A stretch of DNA of 64,000 nucleotides from an uncultured Lachnospiraceae bacterium (GCA_947567595.1 CANOMQ010000003.1:78269-142268), one strand, 5' to 3'; numbered from the stretch's first letter, positions 1 through 9,143 are shown. Numbers and translations: made by a program. The notes: generated by a model from the letters alone, not told the origin.

Positions 1-249
1 CTGTAAATATTTATATGGAAACTTAATCATGAACGCAAGCGCAAAAAATCCCAAAATGGTGGACTTTAGCTGATTTTTTAAATAAAATGCGGAATCGCCC
101 ATTTTCTCCCCCGCCTCATACGAGCTTGTGGAATAAATCATCAAAAGCCCGAACGCAATCAGAAACAAGACCACCGTCAGCAGAATATAGTCCATGTTAT
201 GCCTGCTATGGCGGATTTGCACCTGCTTTTTTGACATCGTTTTTGCCAC
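1..249 (-). CDS. FtsW/SpoVE/RodA-family lipid II polymerase, 5' part only
   Basis: The visible part encodes the first 83 residues of a SEDS-family membrane protein; the gene runs off the left edge. It begins VAKTMSKKQ, followed by a hydrophobic helix (YILLTVVLFLIAFGLLMIYS) and the Y-S-T-S-S-Y-E stretch typical of the first periplasmic loop of FtsW/SpoVE, then the start of a second helix. The GTG start at 249 has an AAGGAG site seven bases upstream. SEDS proteins polymerise lipid II into glycan strands together with a class B PBP, and two such PBPs are encoded just upstream. It follows murD by 21 bp in the same operon. FtsW and SpoVE cannot be told apart from this fragment. Confidence 0.88.
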   Translation of the reverse strand, partial: MAKTMSKKQVQIRHSRHNMDYILLTVVLFLIAFGLLMIYSTSSYEAGEKMGDSAFYLKNQLKSTILGFFALAFMIKFPYKYLQ

Positions 250-270
250 GCTATCACTCCTTGCTCTCTG

Positions 271-1653
271 TTATGCTAAACCGTTCACGTATTCCTTAAA
301 CTGCTCCCCTCTGACCTCGTAATTGGGAAACATCCCCCAGCTTGCGCACGCAGGCGACAGCAGCACCGCGTCCCCGGGACATGCCTCCCGCACACAGACC
401 TCGAGCGCCTCCTCAAACGTATCCGCAAACAAAATATCCTCCTTTGGAAAACCGCATTTCCCGGCACACGCCGCAATTGCCTCCCGTGTCTGACCAATCA
501 GCACAAGCTTTTTTACCTTGTTGTCAAAGCTGTTAATCCAGTCGTCATATTCGCTGCCCTTGTCGTACCCGCCGCCGATTAAAACCGTCGGTCTATCCAT
601 TGCCTTAATGCCCTGAATTGCCGCGTCGGTGTTTGTCGCCTTCGAGTCGTTATAATACACCACGCCATTCTTTTCCGCCACAAACTCAATCCGGTGCTCC
701 ACCGCCACAAACCGCTTAATCGTTGCAAGGATATTTGCCATCGGCACACCCGCGCTCATGCTGACCGCGATTGCCGCCATGACATTCTCAATGTTGCAAA
801 GCCCCACAAGGTTCATGTCCGTCTTGACATTTAACAGACGCTGCACCGTTTTGTCCTTTGCAAGGTAAATATCCTCACCCTCATAAAAAAAGCCGTTGTC
901 GAGCCGCCTTGCCGAGGAAAAATAAATCACCGAAGCCGGACAGCGCTCCCCAAACGCTCTTGTGTACGCATTCTCATAATTCAGGATACAAAAATCGTCC
1001 TTCGTCTGGTTTAGGGTAATTGCTTCCTTTGCCGCCACATAATTTTCCATTGTATGGTGCCTGTTCAAATGGTCGGGCGTGATATTTAAAATGGCGGATA
1101 CCTTCGGGTGAAAATGCTCAATCGTTTCTAACTGGAAGCTCGAAATTTCCGCAACGGATACCGTATCCTGTGTCATTAAGGGCGCCGCTTCCGTATAGGG
1201 ATTTCCGATATTGCCCACTATGAACGTATGTTCGAAATGTTCCTCCATAATCTGCCCGACAAGGGAGGTCGTCGTCGTTTTTCCGTTTGTCCCTGTAATT
1301 GCAAGAACCGTTCCCTTGGTAAAATTGTAGGCAAGCTCAATCTCGCCCCATATGTGGATTTGCTGTTCCTTCATATATAATACAAAGTCCGCGTCCACAG
1401 GCACGCCCGGGCTGAGCACGCAAAGCTCCACGTCTTTTGTAAGCTCCTTTGGAAAGGCTCCCGTCACAAGCTGCGCCTTTGTCGCAAAGCCAAGCTTTTC
1501 GGAAAGCCGTTTTCTGACCTCCTTAGCATTGACCTTGTCATTTTCATCATATATCACCGGAATTGCGCCGTTTTGCTCGAGCAGCACGGCGGAGCCAATT
1601 CCGCTTTTTCCGGTTCCCACCACGATAACTCTCTTGTTGTTTATCGCAATCAT
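271..1653 (-). CDS. murD: UDP-N-acetylmuramoyl-L-alanine--D-glutamate ligase MurD
   Basis: Cytoplasmic Mur ligase that adds D-glutamate to UDP-MurNAc-L-Ala using ATP. The protein has 460 residues, normal for the family. It opens with a nucleotide-binding-like fold (VIVVGTGKSGIGSA, about residues 9-22). The ATP loop ITGTNGKTTT lies near 119-128, followed by the NITPDHLNRH segment and the late YYNDSKATNTDAA motif shared by Mur ligases. The ATG start has a GGAGG site and sits 18 bp after the stop of the SpoVD-like gene, so it is translated in the dcw operon. Usually mraY lies between these two genes; here it does not. Confidence 0.97.
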   Translation of the reverse strand: MIAINNKRVIVVGTGKSGIGSAVLLEQNGAIPVIYDENDKVNAKEVRKRLSEKLGFATKAQLVTGAFPKELTKDVELCVLSPGVPVDADFVLYMKEQQIHIWGEIELAYNFTKGTVLAITGTNGKTTTTSLVGQIMEEHFEHTFIVGNIGNPYTEAAPLMTQDTVSVAEISSFQLETIEHFHPKVSAILNITPDHLNRHHTMENYVAAKEAITLNQTKDDFCILNYENAYTRAFGERCPASVIYFSSARRLDNGFFYEGEDIYLAKDKTVQRLLNVKTDMNLVGLCNIENVMAAIAVSMSAGVPMANILATIKRFVAVEHRIEFVAEKNGVVYYNDSKATNTDAAIQGIKAMDRPTVLIGGGYDKGSEYDDWINSFDNKVKKLVLIGQTREAIAACAGKCGFPKEDILFADTFEEALEVCVREACPGDAVLLSPACASWGMFPNYEVRGEQFKEYVNGLA

Positions 1654-1671
1654 CGATTTTCCTCCATTCTG

Positions 1672-3411
1672 TTACTGATAATGTTTCTCCTTTAAATAAG
1701 GAAGGATATTTTCAAAAAGCTGTCTTACAATCGGCGCCGCAATCTGCCCGCCATAGTAAGTCCCCTGCGGCGTATCAATGATTGCAAGTGCCATAACCTG
1801 CGGGTCGTCTGCCGGTGCAAAGCCCAGAAACGAGGCAATGTACCTTCCCGTGCCTCTTGGAAGCGTCTGACTGGTCGCTGTCTTTCCGCCCACGCGAAAG
1901 CCCTCCACATAGCCGTTTTTCCCGCCGCCGTTCTCCACCACCTGCTCTAACACATAGCGCATTTTTTGGGTGGTATCCTCCGAGACAAGCGGGTCGGAAA
2001 GCGGATAGACAAACTCCTCAATCGTCCCGTTTTCCTCATTGACAGCCTTCACCCCGAAATGCGGCGTCACAGCGCCTTTTCCGTTGATAATCCCTGCAAC
2101 GGTCGCCATTAAGCGAATGGGGGTAATCTGAAAGGACTGCCCGAAGGAGATGGTCGCAAGCTCCACGTCCCCGATTTTGTCAGGCTGGTGCATGATTGTC
2201 CCCGCTTCACCCGGCAGGTCGATTCCGGTCTTTTGCCGCAGTCCGAATTTTGTAAAATATTCATAATAACGGTCAACGCCGATACGCAGCCCGACCGTGA
2301 TAAAAACAGGGTTGCACGAATTCATGACGGCGTGCACAAAGTCTTCCGCCCCATGCCCCGCAACCTTGTGACAACGGATTTTGCGGTCGTCAACAATGAT
2401 AAAGCCGGGGCACGAAAAATTGTCGTTCAGGGTTACGGCGCCGCTCTCTAACCCCGCTGCCGCCGTGATAATCTTAAAGGTGGAGCCCGGCTCGTAGGTA
2501 TCGTTGATACAGCCGTTTCGCCACATCTGATTAAAGGTATCCTGCGTTTCGGGCTGTCCTGCAAACTCCTGCGTCAGCACAAACGGCTCATTCAGATCAA
2601 ATTCCGGCACGTCCGTCATCGCAAGGATTTCACCGTTTTTTACATTCATCACAATAATCGAGACACCCCTTGCCTGCTTTGTCTCATACGCCTGCTTTGC
2701 AAGCTGTGTCGCGTATTTTTGGATATTCACATCAATACTCACATACAAATCGCTGCCCGCGACCGGCTCGCGCCTGCGCTCGCCCATGCCGTCAAGTTCA
2801 ATCCCCTTTGCGTCGGTGAGCGTCAGGATTTTTCCCTTCGTTCCGGTCAGGTATTTCTCATAGCTCACCTCAAGCCCGATAATGCCCTGATTGTCCCCGC
2901 CCGTAAAGCCAAGCACCTTCGAGGCAAGCTCCCCGTAAGGGTAATAACGTTTGTAATCCTCATCAACCTTTACGCCCGCAAGGTCTAAGTCCCTGATTTG
3001 GTCGCCCATTTCCTTGCTTACATTACTCTTAATGCGTTCCCGTGAGCTTCTTTTTTCTACCTGCTTTCTGACATACTCCTCGGAAAGCCCAAGCTTGTTG
3101 CTCAAAACCTCAATGACCTTTTCCGGCTCCTTCACCTGACTGTGTATGACCGAAACCGTACATACGGTCTTATTGTCGGCAAGCACCGTTCCCGTCGCGT
3201 CAATAATCCTTCCGCGCGCCGCCTTGATGTCGCGCTCGCGCTCATGAAGCTCCTGTGCCTGCTCACTGTAATATTCGGAGCGAAAAATCATCAGATACCC
3301 CACGCGCACGCCCAATGCCAGCAACGCAGCCACTGACAGCACGCAGATGATAAAGGTTTTTCTCTTCTGTACCGTCATGTTGCGCCTTGCAGTGCTGTTG
3401 ATAACGGTCAT
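1672..3411 (-). CDS. spoVD: Class B penicillin-binding protein, SpoVD-like
   Basis: Membrane-anchored D,D-transpeptidase that crosslinks septal or spore-cortex peptidoglycan. From the ATG at 3411 it has 579 residues. An N-terminal membrane helix (about 19-43) is followed by the dimerisation/pedestal domain (RGRIIDATG) and then the transpeptidase domain. The active-site serine tetrad is STFK (about 310-313) and the SxN motif is SCN (about 365-367). The third motif reads KTA (about 510-512) instead of KTG. No PASTA domain is present, unlike Bacillus SpoVD. An upstream in-frame TTG at 3429 is possible, but GGTGGAT before the ATG fits better. It is followed 18 bp later by murD. Confidence 0.9.
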   Translation of the reverse strand: MTVINSTARRNMTVQKRKTFIICVLSVAALLALGVRVGYLMIFRSEYYSEQAQELHERERDIKAARGRIIDATGTVLADNKTVCTVSVIHSQVKEPEKVIEVLSNKLGLSEEYVRKQVEKRSSRERIKSNVSKEMGDQIRDLDLAGVKVDEDYKRYYPYGELASKVLGFTGGDNQGIIGLEVSYEKYLTGTKGKILTLTDAKGIELDGMGERRREPVAGSDLYVSIDVNIQKYATQLAKQAYETKQARGVSIIVMNVKNGEILAMTDVPEFDLNEPFVLTQEFAGQPETQDTFNQMWRNGCINDTYEPGSTFKIITAAAGLESGAVTLNDNFSCPGFIIVDDRKIRCHKVAGHGAEDFVHAVMNSCNPVFITVGLRIGVDRYYEYFTKFGLRQKTGIDLPGEAGTIMHQPDKIGDVELATISFGQSFQITPIRLMATVAGIINGKGAVTPHFGVKAVNEENGTIEEFVYPLSDPLVSEDTTQKMRYVLEQVVENGGGKNGYVEGFRVGGKTATSQTLPRGTGRYIASFLGFAPADDPQVMALAIIDTPQGTYYGGQIAAPIVRQLFENILPYLKEKHYQ

Positions 3412-3487
3412 ATAATCCACCACAACCAAAAGCGATTGCTACTATTTTATGAGCAGGCGCGCGGATATATGATAGGCACGCCAGCTC

Positions 3488-5746
3488 TTATGTTCCGCCA
3501 TCTTCCGCAGGCGCCGCGCCGTCCGCGTCCTGCGCGTCGCCACCCTCACCGCCTTCGCTATCGCCGCCCTCATAATGATAATCCATTTCCGCCTTCTCTC
3601 CGGTAACGGGGTCTATCAGCTCCCCGGTCTCGGGGTCTACGACGTAAAACGGTTTCCCGCCGCCATCTGCCCTGTCCTCACCTTCATTCTCCTTGCCGTC
3701 CGCGTCCTGTCCGTCGCCGCCATCGCCGCCTTCTGCGTCCGCGTCGGGGTTATCCTTATCCGCATTGTCGCCGTCCTGTCCGTCCTTGTTCTGACTGTCA
3801 CTAGCGACAATATTTCCAAGCAGGTTGTCAAGCTCTTCCTGCTCCGCAATCGTCATTTCCTCTGTCCTTGTAATATGCAGATAGGGAAGAACCTCCGTCA
3901 GGACATTTTTTATAATTCCCGTCGCATAGGTCGCGTGCGGCTGGTCTGCTACATTTGGCTCATTAATCACGCAATACGCCACAATCTGCGGGTCGTCTGC
4001 GGGCGCAAAGCCGATAAAAGAAACGACATAATGCTTTTTATCCCTCGGAACCTTCTCCGCCGTACCCGTCTTTCCGCCTATCGCGTAACCTGCGGGACGC
4101 GCCGAACGTCCGGTTCCCTGTGCCACTGCCGCGTATAAATACTGCCTCATCTGCTCCGAGGTTGTTGATGATATGGTCTGCTTCAATACACGCGGTTCAA
4201 TGTTTTTTACCGTATCGCCGTTTGAATTGATAATCTTGCTGACCACATGTGGTTCATAATAATACCCGCCGTTAATGACAGACGAAAATGCCGTCGCCAT
4301 CTCAATCATCGTGACATTGAAGCCCTGCCCGAATGATGAGGTTGCAAGCTCCACAGGTCCCATCGTGCTTTCATTAAATACCAGCGAAGCCGTTCTTGCC
4401 TCACCTGCAAGGTCAATATTGGTTTTTAATCCGATGTTAAATATTTTTTCAAATTCCAGCAGGTTCTTTGCGCCAATCGCCTCACCCATTTTCATAAACG
4501 CCACATTGCAGGACTGCTCTAGCGAGCCGCTCACATCAAGCGTTCCATGACCTGACAATACATTACAGCTAATGTCCCTGTCCTGCACATTGAGTCCTCC
4601 GCCGCACTCGTACGTTTCGTTTCCGACAATCCTGCCTGTCTCAAGCCCTGTCGCAAGCGTCAGCGCCTTTGCCGTGGAGCCCGGCTCATAGGTATCGGAA
4701 ATGCAGAAGTTACGCCAAAGCTCATTGAGCGTCTTATAATAGGTATCTTCCTCCTCCATCTGTTTAATCTGCTGCTCCGTATAGTACATGCTCAAATCCT
4801 TTGGATTGTTTAAATCATAATTCGGATAGCTTGCCATCGAAAGTATGTTTCCATTATTGCAGTCCATTATAATAAAGCCAATGTCAAATGCTCCAAGCCC
4901 CTCACGTGCCTCGTTCATATGTTCGTCATTAAACTGCTTGATATACTTCTCAACAATCGCCTGTATATTCGCGTCAATCGTTGACACAAGCGTATACCCG
5001 TCCATCGCCGCCACGGTTGTCCGCTCCAAAATCGCGTCGTCATTGAGATACCCGTACTCCCTGCCGTTCGTGCCGTTTAGCACATCATTGTAATACTCCT
5101 CGAGCCCGAACTGCCCGTTATTGTCCGTCCCTGTAAAGCCAATCACGTCGCAGGCAAGCGTATTGTTGGGGTAGCGCCGGATATACTCCTCTTCAAACCA
5201 AATGCCATGATTGATAATCCCCACCCGTTCCTCTTCCGAAGCCTTTACATTATTCTGACGCGCCTGCTCATTGTACGTCTTTTTGTACTCCTCAAAAACC
5301 TCACGCTCCTCATACGGAATTCTTTTTTTAAGCACATAATACTGCGACGTGGGGTTTTCCTTCACATATTTCGTAAGCTCCCCGCGGTCTAAGCCAAAGC
5401 ACTGCGCAAGCGCGTCAAGCATTGGCTCCTCGTTTTTCTCATCGTCCAGCATGACCCTGCAGTCCAGTACCACATTGTAGACCTTTTCGCTTGTGGCAAG
5501 GATTGTGCCGTTTGCGTCCAAAATGCTTCCCCGCTTGAACGGGAGCGTTTTGCTGTTATAATCAAGGTGAGACAGGATTTTTTTCTGATAATCATTGCGG
5601 TTGTCACGCGTCAAAACATACAGTCTTGCCCCCAACCCCGCAAAAGCCAGCAGAATGATTAACATCATAACTGCCAGCTTCATTGTTTTTACCTTTTGCA
5701 GATTTTTATCCTTTTTCCTTTTTTTTCTGTTCTTCTTAGCTGTCAT
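3488..5746 (-). CDS. Class B penicillin-binding protein with long acidic C-terminal tail
   Basis: Septal transpeptidase of the FtsI/PBP2B type, 752 residues. A very basic cytoplasmic start (about 1-20) precedes a membrane helix (about 22-45), then the pedestal domain and the transpeptidase domain. STAK lies at about 357-360, SCN at 412-414 and KTG at 559-561, all intact. After the catalytic domain (ending near 625) there is a low-complexity tail of about 100 residues rich in Asp, Gly, Glu and Ala, containing the short motif FYVVDPETGELIDPVTGE. No PASTA repeat is seen. It lies between the FtsL-like gene and spoVD, the usual Clostridial dcw position. The start has AAGGTGATTG upstream. Confidence 0.93.
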   Translation of the reverse strand: MTAKKNRKKRKKDKNLQKVKTMKLAVMMLIILLAFAGLGARLYVLTRDNRNDYQKKILSHLDYNSKTLPFKRGSILDANGTILATSEKVYNVVLDCRVMLDDEKNEEPMLDALAQCFGLDRGELTKYVKENPTSQYYVLKKRIPYEEREVFEEYKKTYNEQARQNNVKASEEERVGIINHGIWFEEEYIRRYPNNTLACDVIGFTGTDNNGQFGLEEYYNDVLNGTNGREYGYLNDDAILERTTVAAMDGYTLVSTIDANIQAIVEKYIKQFNDEHMNEAREGLGAFDIGFIIMDCNNGNILSMASYPNYDLNNPKDLSMYYTEQQIKQMEEEDTYYKTLNELWRNFCISDTYEPGSTAKALTLATGLETGRIVGNETYECGGGLNVQDRDISCNVLSGHGTLDVSGSLEQSCNVAFMKMGEAIGAKNLLEFEKIFNIGLKTNIDLAGEARTASLVFNESTMGPVELATSSFGQGFNVTMIEMATAFSSVINGGYYYEPHVVSKIINSNGDTVKNIEPRVLKQTISSTTSEQMRQYLYAAVAQGTGRSARPAGYAIGGKTGTAEKVPRDKKHYVVSFIGFAPADDPQIVAYCVINEPNVADQPHATYATGIIKNVLTEVLPYLHITRTEEMTIAEQEELDNLLGNIVASDSQNKDGQDGDNADKDNPDADAEGGDGGDGQDADGKENEGEDRADGGGKPFYVVDPETGELIDPVTGEKAEMDYHYEGGDSEGGEGGDAQDADGAAPAEDGGT

Positions 5747-5779
5747 TCAATCACCTTAATTTGAACTGCCGCGCAGCTC

Positions 5780-6277
5780 CTATTGCGGAATATCGCTGTA
5801 CTGGCGCACATAGTCGTTCCCTTCTCCCGTATATTGTACGACCTGCCCCTCCTTCGCGTATTTCATTCCCAGCTCGCTGACTGCAATCCGCTTTATCTCC
5901 TCCAAATCCACATTACTCATAATCTTGGTATAGGTTTCGTCATTTGCAAGCTTTAGCTCGTTTAACCTGCTCTCCAAATCGGCAATCGTATTGATATGGT
6001 TGGTGATGTCCGACTGCATTTTGACATAGCCCATAAGCAGCCCGCTGACAATCAGAACCGCTGCCACCATCACCGCAATATACCCCTTATTCATGGGTGC
6101 AGCCTTGACAACCATACGCCGCGAATGCGCCCTTCGCCCGTCAGGCGGCGCCTGCCTGCGGTGTTGTTGCCCGTCCTCTCTTGGTGTTAGCTTCCTTGCC
6201 GCACTGCCGTCTACGTAGTATTGTGTATTTCGTCTGTTTGCTCCCCTTCCTGACACATCCGCATTTCTCATTTTCAC
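5780..6277 (-). CDS. ftsL: FtsL-like septum protein
   Basis: A bitopic division protein of 165 residues. The first 60 residues are strongly basic and polar (likely cytoplasmic). A membrane helix (GYIAVMVAAVLIVSGLLMGYV, about 65-85) is followed by a heptad-like segment (about 86-115, with NTIADLESRLNELK) that would form a coiled coil with DivIC-type partners, then a short tail. FtsL-type proteins are poorly conserved in sequence, so the call rests on topology and on the position between rsmH and the first PBP. The GTG start at 6277 has GGAAGGATATT in front of it; an in-frame ATG lies two codons later. Confidence 0.8.
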   Translation of the reverse strand: MKMRNADVSGRGANRRNTQYYVDGSAARKLTPREDGQQHRRQAPPDGRRAHSRRMVVKAAPMNKGYIAVMVAAVLIVSGLLMGYVKMQSDITNHINTIADLESRLNELKLANDETYTKIMSNVDLEEIKRIAVSELGMKYAKEGQVVQYTGEGNDYVRQYSDIPQ

Positions 6278-6306
6278 AATATCCTTCCTGTCATATCCAT
6301 TCCTGC

Positions 6307-7242
6307 CTAAATCCGCTCAAATACCCGCAGCTTTGCGCTCTTTGCACGCGGATTTTCCTCCAGTTCTTCCTCCGATGGAAGGATTGCCTTTCTTGGCACC
6401 GCCCTTCCGTATGGTACTTTCCCACACACGCACACCGGAAAATCTGCCGGACACTTACAGGGATTTTCCATTTCCCTGTAGAAATTCTTCACAATCCTGT
6501 CTTCTAACGAATGGAACGTAATAATGCACAGCCGCCCCCACGGGTTGAGCAAATCAATCATGTCCGCAAGCGAGTCGCGCAGCACATTCAGCTCATTGTT
6601 GCACTCAATGCGGATTGCCTGAAACGTCCGTTTGGACGGGTGTCCGCCTACCGCGCGCATTTTCGCGGGAATTGCCGCCTTGATGATGTCGTTTAATTCA
6701 AAGGTCGTCTCAATCGGCTTTTTTGCCCGCTCCGATACGATGTGCTTTGCAATGTTCTTTGCGAACTGATCCTCTCCGTAATCCCTGATAATCCGGTAAA
6801 GATCCATCTCGTCGTAATCGTTTATAATGTCCTTTGCCGTAAGCTTCTGGCGCTGATCCATACGCATGTCCAGCGGTGTATCGTATTTATAAGTAAATCC
6901 CCTTTCTGCATTGTCAAGCTGATACGACGATACGCCCAAATCGAGCACTATGCCGTCAACCTTGTCCACGCCATACTCCTTCAGCGCTTCCTTTGCATTG
7001 CAGTAATTGTTTCTGATAATCGTAACCTTGTCGCCAAATTCCTCCAAGCGGTTCTTTGCGGCAGCAATTGCGTCGGCGTCCTGATCAATGCCGAACAGCC
7101 TGCCGTTCTCCCCAAGCCTCCTGCACACCTCATAGGCGTGTCCACCGCCGCCGAGGGTACCGTCCAAATATACACCCTCCGGCATGATGTGCAGTGAATC
7201 GATTGTTTCGTTCAATAATACTGACGTATGTTTAAACTCCAT
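6307..7242 (-). CDS. rsmH: 16S rRNA (cytosine-1402-N4)-methyltransferase RsmH
   Basis: SAM-dependent methyltransferase (formerly MraW) that methylates the 30S decoding centre. It has 311 residues, the normal length. Visible family motifs are HTSVLLNE at the start, the SAM loop GTLGGGGHA (about 28-36), [12 protein letters not shown], the [12 protein letters not shown] block and [12 protein letters not shown] cysteine-rich turn ([13 protein letters not shown]) near the C-terminus is also usual for the family. It is the second gene of the dcw operon after mraZ, with a 123-bp spacer. Confidence 0.97.
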   Translation of the reverse strand: MEFKHTSVLLNETIDSLHIMPEGVYLDGTLGGGGHAYEVCRRLGENGRLFGIDQDADAIAAAKNRLEEFGDKVTIIRNNYCNAKEALKEYGVDKVDGIVLDLGVSSYQLDNAERGFTYKYDTPLDMRMDQRQKLTAKDIINDYDEMDLYRIIRDYGEDQFAKNIAKHIVSERAKKPIETTFELNDIIKAAIPAKMRAVGGHPSKRTFQAIRIECNNELNVLRDSLADMIDLLNPWGRLCIITFHSLEDRIVKNFYREMENPCKCPADFPVCVCGKVPYGRAVPRKAILPSEEELEENPRAKSAKLRVFERI

Positions 7243-7365
7243 GTCATTTCCCCATTTTTTGAATTGTTGTTTGTAGGTTCCATCGGTAACTCTTTTTCAC
7301 GTGTCTCCTTAAGACTTATAATTGGAACTCTCCCAAATTCCGTGTCACGTTAAAGCCCCCCAGCT

Positions 7366-7797
7366 TTAAATCATAAGTCCCAGCTCTGACATATGTTCTG
7401 CGATATCATCCATATCGTCGTATTCCGAGGCATCCTCCCATCTATCTTTGCTCCAGATTTCGATTCGTTCCCCTACTCCTAAAAGAACTACTTGACTTTC
7501 CAAAGCTGCAAACTCCCTTAACACGGACGGTATCAGTATTCTCCCTTGTTTATCCACTTCCACGTCTACTGCAACGGCGAGGAAAAAGCGGCTAAATTTC
7601 CGGGAATACTTATTTGAAAGCGGTAAAGTCTTTAGTGTCGCCTCAAAAGCAGACCACTCTGCGTTGCCGTACACAAACAGGCAGCCGTCAAGTCCCTTCG
7701 TCACAACGAAATTCTCTCCTAAAATCTCGCGGAACTTTGAAGGAATAATCAGCCTGCCTTTCGTGTCTATCGTATGATTGTATTCACCCTTGAACAT
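7366..7797 (-). CDS. mraZ: MraZ, dcw-operon DNA-binding regulator
   Basis: AbrB-like DNA-binding protein that forms rings and represses its own dcw operon. From the ATG at 7797 it has 143 residues, the family norm. Both SpoVT-AbrB repeats are visible: FKGEYNHTIDTKGRLIIPSK at the start and VDVEVDKQGRILIPSVLRE in the second half. A longer GTG-started frame exists, but those codons lie in the operator region. The repeats it should bind are immediately upstream (7809-7865). Confidence 0.96.
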   Translation of the reverse strand: MFKGEYNHTIDTKGRLIIPSKFREILGENFVVTKGLDGCLFVYGNAEWSAFEATLKTLPLSNKYSRKFSRFFLAVAVDVEVDKQGRILIPSVLREFAALESQVVLLGVGERIEIWSKDRWEDASEYDDMDDIAEHMSELGLMI

Positions 7798-7808
7798 GCC
7801 AATCACCA

Positions 7809-7865
7809 CCACTTTGTGTCAGTCTACACCACTTTGCTCCACTTTTACCCACTTTTTACCACTTT
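7809..7865 (-). promoter_or_regulatory. MraZ operator: phased AAAGTGG boxes
   Basis: On the minus strand the heptamer AAAGTGG occurs five times. Four copies are exactly 10 bp apart (plus-strand 7859-7865, 7849-7855, 7839-7845, 7829-7835). The fifth lies 20 bp further on (7809-7815), abutting the mraZ start. Known MraZ operators are short TGGG-type direct repeats with a 10-bp period, so this is almost certainly the autoregulatory site. It lies downstream of the -10 element, in the transcribed leader. Confidence 0.88.
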
Positions 7866-7873
7866 CAAGTATT

Positions 7874-7902
7874 ATCTTACATGAAAAGTACGAAAATAAC
7901 AA
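7874..7902 (-). promoter_or_regulatory. Sigma-A promoter of the mraZ/dcw operon
   Basis: Minus-strand TTGTTA (7897-7902) and TAAGAT (7874-7879) are separated by exactly 17 bp and lie directly before the AAAGTGG array. A bound MraZ ring would therefore block initiation or early elongation. The rest of the 7798-8159 gap is AT-rich and holds the start region of the divergent NYN gene; nothing else is recognised in it. Confidence 0.75.
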
Positions 7903-8159
7903 GTCTTTATTTGCGGGTATGAATTTTATCGCCTTTATTATGGCAAAAAATTATGTCATCATGCCCCTAAATCTTGTGCGGCAAACAAATTTTCCATACC
8001 ATATTTTGTCATGCAAGCAGTTTCGTGGTGGCAAATCCCACAAAATTTCGTCCCAAATCTTATTTATTTTGTCACGTATGCTTTGTCCATAAAGGATTTT
8101 TTTCGAAGTGGTTTTGTGGTACACTATTTTATAAGAATAAAGAAGGGACATCATAATAA

Positions 8160-9119
8160 ATGGAAGAAAAAAAATTTGCACTACTGATTGACAGTGATAA
8201 TATCAGTGCCGGGTATATCAAGCTCATTCTCGACGAGCTTTCCAAGTATGGCACCGTAACCTATAAACGCATTTACGGGGACTGGACGCGCTCAAACGCC
8301 GCGAAGTGGAAGGACGTGCTGCTTGCAAACTCCATCAACCCCGTACAGCAGTACAGCTACACCAGCGGCAAAAACGCGACGGACTCCGCGATGATTATCG
8401 ACGCGATGGACATTTTGTACTCCGGCCATGTCAGCGGCTTCTGCCTTGCCTCAAGCGACAGTGATTTCACGCGCCTTGCCATGCGCCTTCGGGAATCGGG
8501 CATGTACGTCATCGGCATGGGTGAGCGCAAAACACCGGAGCCGTTCCGCTCGGCATGTGAGAAGTTCGTGCTGCTTGACCTCTTAGCCAATGTGGAATCG
8601 GCGCAGTCTGCCGCTTCGTCCAAAAAATCCGCGACCGTGGAGGACGCGCTCACGCCGCTCTCGGAAATCGAGCAGGCAATTGTGCGCATTATCAGCGACA
8701 ACGGCGACGACGGGACTTCGATGGACATCGGTGAACTTGGAAGCAGGCTTTCCAAGATGTATCCCTCCTTTGATGTCAGGAACTATGAGTACACAAAGTT
8801 TTCCAAGTTTTTGGAGGCGGCAGAGTTCAAGAAATCCATCTCACTCAAATTCTCGGAAAGCACCGTTACCGCATATTTACAAACGGGCAATGTGACGCTT
8901 GAGGATATTCGGCAGGAGGTCATTTCGATTTTAAGGAACTGCGAAAATCATGTCATTAATGTGGGGGAATTAAATCAGAAGCTGATGCGCAAGTACCCTG
9001 ATTTCAATATCGCAAGCTATGGGTATGCGAAGTTTTCCAAAATGGTGGGGGATTTTAAGGAATGTAAGCTTTCGAATGCAAGTAAGAATATTTCGTTGAA
9101 AAATGGGAATGTAAAATAG
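8160..9119 (+). CDS. NYN-domain protein with two OST-HTH/LOTUS domains
   Basis: 319 residues. The N-terminal NYN (PIN-like) domain, about 1-145, has the expected acidic residues: IDSDN at 10-14, Asp75 in KNATDSA, Asp82, and SSDSDF at 98-103. Together these form a putative metal-dependent RNase site. Two winged-helix OST-HTH (LOTUS) modules follow: about 165-230 (MDIGELGSRLSKMYPSF) and 245-310 (INVGELNQKLMRKYPDF). LOTUS domains bind RNA, including G-quadruplexes, in other systems. The domain architecture is recognised, but substrate and role in bacteria are unknown. It is divergent from mraZ and has its own terminator. The ATG lacks a well-spaced ribosome site (AAGAAGG lies about 13 nt upstream). 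Confidence 0.88.
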   Translation: MEEKKFALLIDSDNISAGYIKLILDELSKYGTVTYKRIYGDWTRSNAAKWKDVLLANSINPVQQYSYTSGKNATDSAMIIDAMDILYSGHVSGFCLASSDSDFTRLAMRLRESGMYVIGMGERKTPEPFRSACEKFVLLDLLANVESAQSAASSKKSATVEDALTPLSEIEQAIVRIISDNGDDGTSMDIGELGSRLSKMYPSFDVRNYEYTKFSKFLEAAEFKKSISLKFSESTVTAYLQTGNVTLEDIRQEVISILRNCENHVINVGELNQKLMRKYPDFNIASYGYAKFSKMVGDFKECKLSNASKNISLKNGNVK

Positions 9120-9143
9120 TATGAATTAGGGCTGTGCATAAAA

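Noticed and set aside
7243-7365. Possible regulatory RNA between mraZ and rsmH
   Set aside because: The 123-bp spacer has no convincing hairpin, terminator or conserved motif.
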